Below, piece by piece: positions 35,186-44,338 of a stretch of 64,000 bases of DNA (the stretch's first letter is position 1; every line of letters starts with the position of its first letter). Source of the DNA: Mariniphaga sp. (GTDB lineage Bacteria > Bacteroidota > Bacteroidia > Bacteroidales > Prolixibacteraceae); NCBI GenBank assembly GCA_024636975.1, contig JAGXGA010000013.1, positions 39,314 through 103,313 on the forward strand, read 5' to 3'. The notes beneath the pieces are model-generated. The model was not told the origin of the DNA. It saw only the letters and a list, made by a program, of their open reading frames with translations, and did not search any database. A program made the translations under genes and the position numbers.

Positions 35186-36772
35186 ATGGATCTGCTCACG
35201 AACAATTATTTTTCACTGTTTTTAATTGTAGCCCTGGGATTTATTCTGGGCAGGATAAAAATTGCCGGCCTTTCACTGGATGTATCTGCAGTTATTTTTG
35301 TTGCATTGGTTTTTGGCCATTTTGGAATAGTCATTCCTTCCGACTTTCAGTACCTCGGATTGGTGCTTTTTATATTTACCATAGGTATTCAGGCCGGGCC
35401 CGGGTTTTTTGAATCATTTAAAAAAGAAGGCAGACAACTTGCACTATTTGCCACTCTGCTCATTGTTTCAGCAGCTTTAATTACCACGGTGGTAATTGTA
35501 TTTTTTAATGTGGATAAAAACATTGCAGTTGGACTTTTCACAGGTGCCCTAACCAGTACACCCGGTCTGGCTGCTGCCATCGATCAAACCGGTTCACCCC
35601 TGGCATCTATAGGATATGGTGTAGGCTATCCGTTTGGCGTTATCGGCGTCATCCTGTTTATTCGCTTTCTCCCCAAAATGCTTGGGGTTTCGCTAATAAA
35701 AGCTGAACAGGAATACCAAATGAAGATAAAAGATGAATTTCCGGAAGTTCTGCATAAAAACTTTAAAGTTGAAAATGATAAGATTGCCGGGAAATCAATA
35801 AAAGAACTCCGCATTGGGTACATGACCAAAGCAGTTGTTTCAAGAGTAGTTCATAATGGTATGGCAGTTACGCCTACATCGGGAACAGTATTGCATCAAG
35901 GCGATTTAATAAAGGCGGTTGGAACCAAAGAAGCTTTAGATCGGGTGGGAATTTTGATAGGCTCTCCGGTAGACGATGAAATCCCACTGGATCCCAATTA
36001 CGATGTCCGCTCCGTCTTGATTACCAATAAACAGGTAGTGAACAAGACCATAGGGCAGATAAACCTTCTGCAAACATACAGTGCTACCATTACAAGAATC
36101 CGAAGATCAGGGATTGATATTTCTCCAACCCCAAATTCAAAACTTCAGTTTGGTGATAAGCTTATAATTGCGAGCAGCAAAGCCAATATGGGAATGGTTA
36201 TCCGCATTTTTGGCGACGATAAGAAACGGCTTTCCGATACCGATATATTGCCTGTTGCACTAGGTATTCTTCTTGGAGTGCTGGTTGGAAAAATAAACCT
36301 TGGCCTTGGTGATTTTTCATTCAGCTTAGGGCTCACAGGCGGTGTACTGATAGTGGCATTGATATTAAGTCGCATTGGAAAGACAGGCCCTGTTATATGG
36401 ACAATGAGCTCTTCTGCCAATCAGCTGCTGCGGCAACTCGGTTTAATATTCTTCCTTGCTGCTGTAGGAACCGATGCAGGAGCCGATATTGTGGTTACTT
36501 TTCAGGAATATGGTATAAGGTTGTTTTTATTTGGAGGCGTAATAACACTTTTGCCAATGATGTTTGCTGCATTTGCAGGAAGGTGGTTTTTTAAAATGAA
36601 CCTCCTGAGCATGCTGGGGGCCATTAGCGGGAGCATGACAAGCACCCCTGGTCTTGCTGCAGCTGATTCAATGACCGATACCAATGCCCATTCAATTGCC
36701 TATGCTACCGTTTATCCTGTTGCAATGGTACTGTTGATCGTGGTAGTGCAGATAATTTCCCTGGTTTTATAA
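35186..36772 (+). CDS. AspT/YidE/YbjL-family transporter with two RCK_C domains
   Basis: 528 residues. Two membrane halves of about five helices each (residues 5-165 and 355-528), both carrying the duplicated motif TSTPGLAAA (ALTSTPGLAAAIDQTG and SMTSTPGLAAADSMTD). Between them are two RCK_C/TrkA-C domains (about 190-345, VLHQGDLIKAVGTKEAL and LQFGDKLIIASSKANM). This is the AAE exchanger family, whose best-known member AspT exchanges aspartate for alanine. E. coli YidE/YbjL members have no firm substrate, so aspartate is a suggestion, supported mildly by the adjacent aspartyl dipeptidase gene. The 3' end is one base from the convergent GH32 gene. Confidence 0.9.
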   Translation: MDLLTNNYFSLFLIVALGFILGRIKIAGLSLDVSAVIFVALVFGHFGIVIPSDFQYLGLVLFIFTIGIQAGPGFFESFKKEGRQLALFATLLIVSAALITTVVIVFFNVDKNIAVGLFTGALTSTPGLAAAIDQTGSPLASIGYGVGYPFGVIGVILFIRFLPKMLGVSLIKAEQEYQMKIKDEFPEVLHKNFKVENDKIAGKSIKELRIGYMTKAVVSRVVHNGMAVTPTSGTVLHQGDLIKAVGTKEALDRVGILIGSPVDDEIPLDPNYDVRSVLITNKQVVNKTIGQINLLQTYSATITRIRRSGIDISPTPNSKLQFGDKLIIASSKANMGMVIRIFGDDKKRLSDTDILPVALGILLGVLVGKINLGLGDFSFSLGLTGGVLIVALILSRIGKTGPVIWTMSSSANQLLRQLGLIFFLAAVGTDAGADIVVTFQEYGIRLFLFGGVITLLPMMFAAFAGRWFFKMNLLSMLGAISGSMTSTPGLAAADSMTDTNAHSIAYATVYPVAMVLLIVVVQIISLVL

Positions 36773-36773
36773 A

Positions 36774-38228
36774 TCACTTGTCGGAATTCCAGGCTGAATT
36801 CATTTTATAAATATCAAGTTTATCAACAATGATTTCGCCACCACTGCAAAACAAAGTCAGGTTTTCAGCACCTTCATCAGGAGTAAAACAATTGGATATT
36901 ACGGTTTGTCCGCCGTTGACATAAACTTCTATGGAAGCTCTGTCAATTAAGATTTCCAAAGAAATTTTATTATTGACAGGAGCTACCGGTGCTGAAACAC
37001 CTAATATGGATAAAGTGCCACGCCTGACATCATACATTAATTCGGTACCTGTTTCTTTCTTGCTGTTGCGAATATAAAAACCAAAATTACTGCATGATTT
37101 GAGATCAAATTCACCTGTTATGTGCAGACAATCACCTTTAACTTTTTTTACAATGTTTTGATTAATTCCCGGAATGAGTTTCTCGTTTTCCCAGCTGTAA
37201 TGTTTATCATGCAGCAATGCTATCTCTTCAACAGGTTTACGGGTTACTTTATATCCAAAATTAAATTTGGTAAGTGTTAGCTCAGCCGGAAAAGTCATCT
37301 GGCCGTTAAATGGCATATCAGGAAAACTGCCGCCACGCATCCAGGCAATCTGTAGAATCCGGCCATCCTCCTGTGGTATGTTGCTCCATGATTGGGTTGC
37401 ATAATAATTTTTCCCAAAATCACCGGGCATTTTTGCAGTTTCAGGGGTAAATTTTTCTCCATCGAAATTGCCTATCAGGTAACTGCCATCGCCATCGAAT
37501 AGTACCCACTTTATTTCCTCCGGACGGTTGGTAACCTGCATGGGAATTAAATCGGGGCACTCATAAAAACCATATACATGGCTTTTATATTCCCAATTGG
37601 TCAGGTTTTTTGAGGTATAAAAGGATATACCCTTTGATTTATCGTCTTCCGATGTTTTCCGGTAAAGTACCATCACATAGCTTTGAGAAGGGTCATGCCA
37701 TACCACTTTTGGATCGCGGGCATCATCGGTTTTGTCATATGGAATAATGGGGTTCCCCTCAAATTTCTCCCATGTACGACCTTTGTCGGTGCTGTAAGCA
37801 ATACGTTGGCCGCAATGCTGGCTGGTATAAAACGCTACAAGGGTTTTTACTTCTCCTTCTTGCTTTCCCAAAATATTTTTCTCATCAACAATAGCTGAAC
37901 CTGAAAATGCAGTACAGTATTCTTTATCTTCTGAATTCTCGTCGGGATACAGAGCAATGGGTAAGTGTTCCCAATGGACCAAATCGGTACTTACTGCATG
38001 GCCCCAGTGAATGAAACCCCATTCATTACCTTTGGGGTTATATTGGTAAAACATATGGTATTCGCCATCGTAATATACCAGCCCATTGGGATCGTTATGC
38101 CAGTTTTTTTCAGGAGTGAAATGAAACTGCGGCCGGTACAATTCATTATAATAACTTTTGTCCGGTTTGGAGGAAGTAAAAAGCAGGGCAAAGCTTATAA
38201 TAACCAATACATTTACTAGATTTTTCAT
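36774..38228 (-). CDS. Glycoside hydrolase family 32 (levanase/invertase-like), secreted
   Basis: 484 residues from ATG 38228 (MKNLVNVLVII); an upstream ATG adds eleven residues before the signal peptide and is less likely. The signal peptide is about 1-20, and no lipobox is evident. GH32 catalytic motifs: WHNDPNG with nucleophile Asp46, RDPKVVWH (transition-state stabiliser) and ECPDL with the acid/base Glu. The C-terminal beta-sandwich (IEVYVNGGQTVISNCF) is the usual second domain. It hydrolyses beta-fructosides such as levan, inulin or sucrose outside the cytoplasm. No susC/D-type genes are next to it, so this is not an obvious full fructan locus. Confidence 0.92.
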   Translation of the reverse strand: MKNLVNVLVIISFALLFTSSKPDKSYYNELYRPQFHFTPEKNWHNDPNGLVYYDGEYHMFYQYNPKGNEWGFIHWGHAVSTDLVHWEHLPIALYPDENSEDKEYCTAFSGSAIVDEKNILGKQEGEVKTLVAFYTSQHCGQRIAYSTDKGRTWEKFEGNPIIPYDKTDDARDPKVVWHDPSQSYVMVLYRKTSEDDKSKGISFYTSKNLTNWEYKSHVYGFYECPDLIPMQVTNRPEEIKWVLFDGDGSYLIGNFDGEKFTPETAKMPGDFGKNYYATQSWSNIPQEDGRILQIAWMRGGSFPDMPFNGQMTFPAELTLTKFNFGYKVTRKPVEEIALLHDKHYSWENEKLIPGINQNIVKKVKGDCLHITGEFDLKSCSNFGFYIRNSKKETGTELMYDVRRGTLSILGVSAPVAPVNNKISLEILIDRASIEVYVNGGQTVISNCFTPDEGAENLTLFCSGGEIIVDKLDIYKMNSAWNSDK

Positions 38229-38389
38229 AATTGTAATACGTCTGTTCAATTCTGCCTGCAAGATAGAAATTTAATCGATTTATATTTTGAGTTTAGTGAG
38301 TTAGAATTTTTATTTAAAGAGTGACTTAATAAAAATGTCAAACTCAGGATTGGGCAGCTAAAATTCAGACTATCAAATGATAATGCTAT

Positions 38390-38992
38390 TTAAATGTACC
38401 TTCTTACCTTGTGCATGTATACGTTGTACTGGTTGCCATAATGTATTCGCATGAATTTTTCTTCCCTCTTTATAAAGAGGTGAATTCCGGCTACAGTCAT
38501 TAAGGCCATTGCAATTAACAGGATTCCGGGAAATACCAGGGCCTGACCAATAAAAAATAGATTTAGTGAAAGAAAAAATGGGTTCCTCGAAAATGAAAAA
38601 ATGCCTGTGGTAATCAGTTTTCCCTGGTTTTTACTGTTCATTCCAAACCGCAATGAGGTTTTAAAATGAACGAGCGTTATGAGCATTAGTACCACCGATA
38701 GAAAAATAAATACTGCACCTGTTATTTCAAGTGCCGGTAAATTAATAATTTTTTTAGTCATTAAATGTGGAAGCAGGAATGGAGATAACTTAAAAGTCAG
38801 CTCAGTCAGTGCTGCCATCCATAACAGCAGTATCAGCAGAAATACCGGGTACAGGATCAGGCTTGCACCCGGCTTGTATGACCCGGCAGCCTTTACGGTA
38901 ACCCTTTTTCTTTTTAATATAACAACCTTTCCAAGAATTAAAAGTATAATGATCAGCAACCCTGCCAAAGGAAAAATGCTCAAAAAACACAT
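38390..38992 (-). CDS. Isoprenylcysteine/phospholipid methyltransferase-like membrane protein
   Basis: 200 residues with about five hydrophobic helices. The C-terminal motif LITTGIFSFSRNPFFLSLNL followed by REEKFMRIHYGNQYNVYMHKVRRY is the SAM-binding signature of the ICMT/PEMT family. Bacterial members methylate unknown lipids or quinone-like substrates; no substrate is inferred here. It is the last gene of a minus-strand run (ECF sigma, anti-sigma-like protein, barrel protein, this), with 79 bases after the barrel gene. Start taken as the first ATG at 38992; the true start could be further down. Confidence 0.8.
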   Translation of the reverse strand: MCFLSIFPLAGLLIIILLILGKVVILKRKRVTVKAAGSYKPGASLILYPVFLLILLLWMAALTELTFKLSPFLLPHLMTKKIINLPALEITGAVFIFLSVVLMLITLVHFKTSLRFGMNSKNQGKLITTGIFSFSRNPFFLSLNLFFIGQALVFPGILLIAMALMTVAGIHLFIKREEKFMRIHYGNQYNVYMHKVRRYI

Positions 38993-39071
38993 CGGATCTT
39001 TTGAGCATTAAAAGTAATTTATTTTAATCTTTTTAATACTGTTCCAGTGGTGGTTTTCCCGACAACTTTTC

Positions 39072-40001
39072 TTAAATGTTTGGGAAAGAAAATCCAAAAG
39101 TAACAGGATGAAGTTCCGGACCTCGGTCTTCTTTGAACAATGGAGTCATTCCGTAATTAACGAATATGCAGAAATCGCCGAATCCTATCCTGCCGGTAAG
39201 GTCATATTTAAACTGGTTCAGATTAAAGTTACTGCGTGACTTTTCCTTGTCATTGCGATATTTGTATTTTGTATGTGAGCCAATATTCACCCCCCCGATT
39301 ACCCCTCCTGCCAGGTAAAGGCGTGAATGCCCCATTCGCAGAGGTGTTTTTAGTTCAAGCATGAGCGGCGCTGTAAGATAGGTTACATTCAGTTTCGTTT
39401 TTTTCAGGCCTTCGGGATCCAGACCTACCGGTACCACAATGCCTTCCCCACCTTGCTTTTCAATTGTTAAGGGCCGGTCGAATGTAAAATCCATAAAACT
39501 GAAGCCTAACCCGGTAACCAATCCAAAGGTATTGGCTTCATTTTTAAATGCCCATTCGGCAAAGTTCAGATTAACTGTGATAGATTTACCGTAATGGAGT
39601 TCCATAAAATCGTTTGAAATTGCAGGTTCAAAGTTGTTGTACAATGAATAATCCGACTGGTGATACATGTTCATTCCAAACTCCAGTCCGGCCCAATGCG
39701 GATTAAAACTGCCGGTCCAGTTTTCTTTACGTTCCTCCTTGTCGAATTTTACATAGGTTCCGTTATGGCCTTCAACAACATTAAACGTGCGCCGGCCAAT
39801 GCGGATATGGGTTGTATCGCCCCAATCGTCGGTAATCACTTCCACACCCTTATCATTGCCTACCTTTACATGTGTAGTCCTGCCATCCTCAATCACTGTC
39901 ACTACATTTTTTTTCACCACTTTAAGTTCGGTGGTATCGTTTTGTGCAAACAGGTTCAGGCCCATTAACCCACATAAAATTAAGCTGAAAAATCGTTTCA
40001 T
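39072..40001 (-). CDS. Outer-membrane beta-barrel protein (PorT-like), paralogue
   Basis: 309 residues from ATG 40001 (MKRFFSLILCGLMGLNLFAQ), which gives a proper signal peptide; an upstream start would place 13 residues before it. After cleavage comes a beta-repeat stretch (VKKNVVTVIEDGRTTHVKVG ... DWGDTTHIRIG), then the barrel domain shared with the gene at 32187 (NPHWAGLEFGMNM, YLTAPLMLELKTPL, LYLAGGVIGGVNIGSHTKYKY, PVTFGFSF). It lies after an ECF sigma and anti-sigma-like pair, so it may be a target or partner of that regulator. Confidence 0.82.
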   Translation of the reverse strand: MKRFFSLILCGLMGLNLFAQNDTTELKVVKKNVVTVIEDGRTTHVKVGNDKGVEVITDDWGDTTHIRIGRRTFNVVEGHNGTYVKFDKEERKENWTGSFNPHWAGLEFGMNMYHQSDYSLYNNFEPAISNDFMELHYGKSITVNLNFAEWAFKNEANTFGLVTGLGFSFMDFTFDRPLTIEKQGGEGIVVPVGLDPEGLKKTKLNVTYLTAPLMLELKTPLRMGHSRLYLAGGVIGGVNIGSHTKYKYRNDKEKSRSNFNLNQFKYDLTGRIGFGDFCIFVNYGMTPLFKEDRGPELHPVTFGFSFPNI

Positions 40002-40219
40002 TTTTTTCTGTTTTAAAAGTTCTGTTCCTCTGACGGACATCTATACAGGAAAGTTACAGGGCTGGAGATAATTTATTGTTCAAAAGGGACCTGGAGATAA
40101 GAGTAAAAATGAATAAACTCATAATGAATAAATTCATGAATGGAGTAAGGTTAATTTCTGGAAAGAAGAAGTGATAAATATAACAATCGTTTAAGGGAAG
40201 GAAAATTAATTAAAGGGAT

Positions 40220-41266
40220 TCAATTTTGATTTGTAGGGATGGAGAAAGCCAGCAGTCGAGAATCGAAGTTAAGCTCGGTAATCTGGCCATCGGAATTGGT
40301 TTCGTAGTTAAATTTTTCTTTTGAAAAGCCGGCAACCATATTAAGCCCCGCTTTGGCTACTTTATTCAGAGAAAGGTTATTCAGGCCGGTTTTTTCAATT
40401 ACTACGTCAGCCAGAAGCCTTTCTTCATATTCTGAAGAAGGGATTTCAAAATATTCGTTTTCAACAGGGACCAGTGAGGCGATAACCGGTTCATTCCTGT
40501 TAAGAGACGCATTCAGGGCAGGAATCCTTTGTGGAACTTCCAGTGGGGGTCTTACCCAGGCAACTTTTTCATGGTCAATGCGGCCGCTGTGCGATTCACG
40601 CAGACTTTTATGAGGTTGAGTTTTTGTGTCTGATTTCTTCACAGGAACCTGCGTATTTTCTTTAACAGGAACTGGTTTTTCCTTTTCCACCTTTTCCGGA
40701 AGACTTTTTGGTTCGGGATTTTCATTTTTATTTTCCGAAACAGTTACCTGATTTTCATTCAGCATTTGATTTACAGCAATATCACCTGCATACCTGTAAA
40801 CAAAAAAAGCGACAGTTACAACTGCGGCTACGCGGGTTGCCCAGAGCAGTATGGTTCTTCCTTTGGAAGGGTGATATAATCTGTCTTTTTTAAAGAAAAC
40901 TACACTATTATCGGGTTGTAGTTTAGTTTTTTCAAACAAAGCAAGTTCCTGTTGTTTTTCTGGATGCACCGAAAGATAAGCTTCGAATTCTGTTTTCTCT
41001 TTCAATATGAGATCCCCTTCTAAATACGCAACAGCAGCTTTCTCAAATTCTTTCTTCAGGTCATATTTCTCTTTGTAAAGGCTATCTTTACCTTTAAAAT
41101 TTTCTGTATCGGGTTTAAGATTCAATGAACCCACCAGTTGCAGCTCTTCCTTCAAATCGGGATTTTGTTGCAGAAATTCAATAAAATTATCCACCAGGGC
41201 ATTATCCAGATTTCCTTCAAGGTAATCGAGAAAATATATTTCGTAGTTATCTCTTGTAATTTTCAT
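40220..41266 (-). CDS. Probable membrane-bound anti-sigma factor-like protein
   Basis: 348 residues from ATG 41266 (MKITRDNYEIYFLDYLEGNL). The N-terminal cytoplasmic part has two copies of a YLEG(N/D)L motif (residues 14-20 and 81-86, each followed by a helix ending in NPDLKEEL or HPEKQQEL). A transmembrane helix is near 139-157 (ILLWATRVAAVVTVAFFVY), followed by a Lys/Glu/Pro-rich linker and a C-terminal region without recognised domain. The overlap-close placement one base after the ECF gene is the usual arrangement of sigma and anti-sigma pairs. A classical zinc anti-sigma motif is not visible, so the role is inferred. Confidence 0.7.
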   Translation of the reverse strand: MKITRDNYEIYFLDYLEGNLDNALVDNFIEFLQQNPDLKEELQLVGSLNLKPDTENFKGKDSLYKEKYDLKKEFEKAAVAYLEGDLILKEKTEFEAYLSVHPEKQQELALFEKTKLQPDNSVVFFKKDRLYHPSKGRTILLWATRVAAVVTVAFFVYRYAGDIAVNQMLNENQVTVSENKNENPEPKSLPEKVEKEKPVPVKENTQVPVKKSDTKTQPHKSLRESHSGRIDHEKVAWVRPPLEVPQRIPALNASLNRNEPVIASLVPVENEYFEIPSSEYEERLLADVVIEKTGLNNLSLNKVAKAGLNMVAGFSKEKFNYETNSDGQITELNFDSRLLAFSIPTNQN

Positions 41267-41267
41267 T

Positions 41268-41753
41268 TTAAATAACAGTTTCAAGTTTTCCAATGTAATT
41301 TTTTAGAAATACCCTCGCCCGGTATATATAAACTTTTACCTGCGATTCATTTAATCCGGCTATTTCACCAATTTCCTGATAAGAATAGCCTTCATAGTCG
41401 CGCAGCAGCAATACCATCCGCTGAACTTCGGGCAACCGGTTCACTGCCTCTTTTAATATTTCACTTAAGTCGGAATAATTGCTTTCGTGTGTTTCCTCGT
41501 GGACAGAAAGGTCATCAATATAGGATGACCGCTTTTCTTTCCTGATGCGGTCAATCATGGTATGGTAAGCAGTTGTAAAAAGATATGATTTTACTTTTGT
41601 GCCATCCACATTATGCACATTTTTCCACAGCTTTTCATAACTGTCCTGAACAATGTCCTCAGCCATGTGCATATCCTTTATGCTTTTCAGTACAAACCTG
41701 AAAATTCGGTCGGCGAATTGATTTACTGCCTGATTGTATTCGTCTATTGTCAT
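41268..41753 (-). CDS. ECF-type RNA polymerase sigma factor
   Basis: 161 residues. Region 2 (DRIFRFVLKSIKDMHMAEDIVQDSYEKLWKN, residues 14-44) and region 4 (RLPEVQRMVLLLRDYEGYSYQEIGEIAGLNESQVKVYIYRARVFLKNYI) are clear, and the linker has the FTTAYHTMIDRIRKEKR typical of ECF factors. It directs RNA polymerase to a small regulon. The anti-sigma-like gene starts one base after its stop. No -35/-10 pair was assigned to it. Confidence 0.95.
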   Translation of the reverse strand: MTIDEYNQAVNQFADRIFRFVLKSIKDMHMAEDIVQDSYEKLWKNVHNVDGTKVKSYLFTTAYHTMIDRIRKEKRSSYIDDLSVHEETHESNYSDLSEILKEAVNRLPEVQRMVLLLRDYEGYSYQEIGEIAGLNESQVKVYIYRARVFLKNYIGKLETVI

Positions 41754-41937
41754 TGACTGTTAAAAACGTTATTCATGATATAAGACGGGCATTTAGTGCA
41801 TTTGTTACAGCACTTAATTATTTTTTGTCAATATGGTTTCCAAGAGAAACCTGTTTACCTGATTGTATAATTGAAGCTTCCTTAAGGAGAATAGGTCTGA
41901 AGTGCTGATCATATATTGTTTAACTATAATATAAAAC

Positions 41938-41966
41938 AAAAAGCTCCGGGATCTCCGAAGCTTTTA
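41938..41966 (-). terminator. Terminator after ilvE
   Basis: On the minus strand AAAAGCTTCGG, four-base loop, CCCGGAGCTTTTT with one G-U pair, 43 bases past the ilvE stop codon. Confidence 0.75.
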
Positions 41967-42008
41967 TTATTTCTTTTGATTTAAGTTTAATATATACAAT
42001 ATGGCGAT

Positions 42009-43028
42009 CTATTCCACCACGGTCATCCATCCAAAATTATCCGGTTCTTCTCCATACTGGATTGCCCGTAGTTTATTGTAAAGTTTAACAGAACATTCAC
42101 CGGCATCGCTTTGGTTCCCATATTTAAACCATTTATCGTTGTCGGCATCGTATATACCTTTAATGGGAGAAATTACAGCCGCGGTTCCGCATGCCCCAAC
42201 TTCATCAAATTCGATAAGTTCTTCATAAGGAACTTTTCGGCATTCTACTTTCATTCCCAGTTCTTCGGCCAGCACCATCAGGCTTTTATTTGTAATTGAA
42301 GGAAGAATTGATTCGGACAGTGGGGTAATATAGGTATTGTTTTTTATGCCAAAAAAGTTGGCAGGTCCGCATTCGTCGAGGTATTTCTTCTCTTTGCTAT
42401 CGAGGTATAACACGGCAGAGAACCCCTGTTCCTTCGCCAGTTTTCCGGCACCCATACTGGCAGCATAATTACCTCCTACTTTAAATTTCCCGGTTCCCTG
42501 GGGAGCGGCACGGTCGTACTTGCGCATAATCACCAGGTTGGTGGGTTTAAAGCCTTCAGGGAAATAAGGTCCTACCGGCATCACGAATACCATAAATAAG
42601 TATTCATTTGCTGGCTTAACACCAATTTCCGGACCAGTACCAATTAACAACGGCCGGATATATAATGAAGCTCCGCTTTCATATGGAGGAATGAACCGTT
42701 CATTCATTTTTACTGCCTTGTAAACAGCTTCTGTAAATTTTTCCACCGGAATTTTTGCCATTAAAATTCCATCGCACGAAAGTTGCATCCTTTTGGCATT
42801 TTCTTCCATCCTGAATATTCGGATGGTACCGTCTTTCCCTCTGAATGCCTTTAATCCTTCGAATGCTTCCTGCCCATAATGAAGTGCAGTTGCCGACATA
42901 TGCAGGTTGATTGTATTGGAAGTGCTGACTTCCAAATCTCCCCATTTGCCATCGCGATAATGGCAACGTATATTGTAATCAGCATCCCGGTAACCAAATC
43001 CTAATTTTTTCCAGTCTAATTGCTCCAT
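42009..43028 (-). CDS. ilvE: Branched-chain amino acid aminotransferase
   Basis: 339 residues, class IV PLP enzyme. The PLP lysine is at residue 183 in GKFKVGGNYAAS. Other conserved pieces are ALHYGQEAFEGLKAF, SLYIRPLLIGTG, KYLDECGPANFFGI and the substrate-loop VGACGTAAVISPI. It interconverts Leu, Ile and Val with their keto acids, using glutamate. The upstream region was inspected for a Leu/Ile/Val leader peptide and none was found. Located alone between terminators. Confidence 0.95.
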   Translation of the reverse strand: MEQLDWKKLGFGYRDADYNIRCHYRDGKWGDLEVSTSNTINLHMSATALHYGQEAFEGLKAFRGKDGTIRIFRMEENAKRMQLSCDGILMAKIPVEKFTEAVYKAVKMNERFIPPYESGASLYIRPLLIGTGPEIGVKPANEYLFMVFVMPVGPYFPEGFKPTNLVIMRKYDRAAPQGTGKFKVGGNYAASMGAGKLAKEQGFSAVLYLDSKEKKYLDECGPANFFGIKNNTYITPLSESILPSITNKSLMVLAEELGMKVECRKVPYEELIEFDEVGACGTAAVISPIKGIYDADNDKWFKYGNQSDAGECSVKLYNKLRAIQYGEEPDNFGWMTVVE

Positions 43029-43189
43029 AATCCGATTCCTTATAAAAAATTTAATTTTGAAAAAAGCTTCAAAACCAGTTCTTTCGACAAATTAAGTAAA
43101 TTTTAACCATGTTAAGAAAGAGAAAAGTCAGGTAATTGCTGATTTGTCATATGATTTAATAATTCACTTCAAGAATGTTACCCGGGGGC

Positions 43190-43996
43190 TTAATGATCAG
43201 GAAATTCGATTTGTAAATAGTATCCGCTATGTTTCCGGATGTTTAGAACCGTTTCATTGTTAAATATTAGATATTGTCCCTTTATTCCCTGCAGGATTCC
43301 TTCGATCAGTTGGGTTTTATCGAATGTCAGGCTTTTGACTGTTATCGGGTAAGCAGAAACCGGATAATCGATTTGGGTAATGGCATTATCGTTGCAGCTG
43401 TATTTTCTTAATTCAGCAGGTAAAAGGTCCAGGGCTCTTCTTTTTTCTTCCAGAAGGTTAATTTTCTCATTGCCGCAGCTTTTCAGCATTCCTTGCCAGT
43501 TTGTGCGGTCGGCAATGTATTTTTTAAGAAAAACTTCTATAACGCCGGCAATGTGCCGGTTTGGCGTGTGTGCCAGTTTTAAGGCATAACTTGCACCCTG
43601 ATCAATCCACCGTTGGGGGATCTGATGATGCCGTGTTACCCCCACTTTCAGTTCGCAGGCCACAGCCAGGTATACGTAATGGTCACATAAATCCTGAGCT
43701 TTTGCCCATTCCAGATCACGCGCAATACCAAAGTGCGACCTGGAAAGTTCAGGCCTGATTATCGATTCTCCGGCTTCAGGTGCAGTTTGAAGGCATTGGT
43801 AGCAAAATCCCTGGCTGAATGACCTTTTGATTTTTTTTCCACATGATATGCAGTTAATCTGACCAGTAAATTGCATGCTGATTGTATTTCCAATCAGCGG
43901 ATTCAGTGGGTATTCATTGTTGCCCACCGGCAGGTAATAAGAAACCGGACGGCCCGATTCTGACTTCATTTTTAGTATAGTGCCTTCACATTTCAT
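43190..43996 (-). CDS. DUF2797 protein with zinc ribbon
   Basis: 268 residues. A CxxC...CxxC zinc ribbon is near residues 50-70 (CISCGKKIKRSFSQGFCYQC). The middle of the protein has YVYLAVACELKVGVTRHHQIPQRWIDQGA, which has the look of a GIY-YIG-type fold (VYL...KVGVT...R..DQGA), followed by a helical and beta C-terminal region. DUF2797 is of unknown function in many bacteria; nuclease or RNA-binding activity is only a suggestion. Orientation is the same as ilvE, 161 bases upstream of it. Confidence 0.85.
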   Translation of the reverse strand: MKCEGTILKMKSESGRPVSYYLPVGNNEYPLNPLIGNTISMQFTGQINCISCGKKIKRSFSQGFCYQCLQTAPEAGESIIRPELSRSHFGIARDLEWAKAQDLCDHYVYLAVACELKVGVTRHHQIPQRWIDQGASYALKLAHTPNRHIAGVIEVFLKKYIADRTNWQGMLKSCGNEKINLLEEKRRALDLLPAELRKYSCNDNAITQIDYPVSAYPITVKSLTFDKTQLIEGILQGIKGQYLIFNNETVLNIRKHSGYYLQIEFPDH

Positions 43997-44338
43997 TGAT
44001 AACTATTGATAATTTATCGAAAAATACAAAAGAAGGAGAAGTACTCCATAAAAATTGTCCGAAAATATTTATAGAGCAAATAATAAAATACAAAGACAGT
44101 AAATATGCATCAATGGTAAAAATAATAAAACCAAAATACTTCTTCCACCTGTAATAAAAAGGGTTCAGACCATATAAAAAATAAGGCCAAAGACTCTGGT
44201 CAAAATATAATCATTACATTGTTTATATTATACCCAGGCATATCTGGCCTTTAAAGGTCTAACTGATTTCTGAGTTAGAATTTAAATTCTACCGGCTTAC
44301 CCTCCCTAAATAACCTTTTAAAAATGTTTAAACATTCT
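43997..44338. other. AT-rich intergenic region
   Basis: 342 bases between ald and the DUF2797 gene, both on the minus strand. Very AT-rich, no gene, repeat or RNA recognised. It must hold the terminator of ald and the DUF2797 promoter, but neither is clear. Confidence 0.4.

Noticed and set aside
43029..43189. A possible Leu/Ile/Val leader peptide upstream of ilvE
   Set aside because: The short ATG frames there carry no run of branched-chain codons and there is no terminator before the gene.
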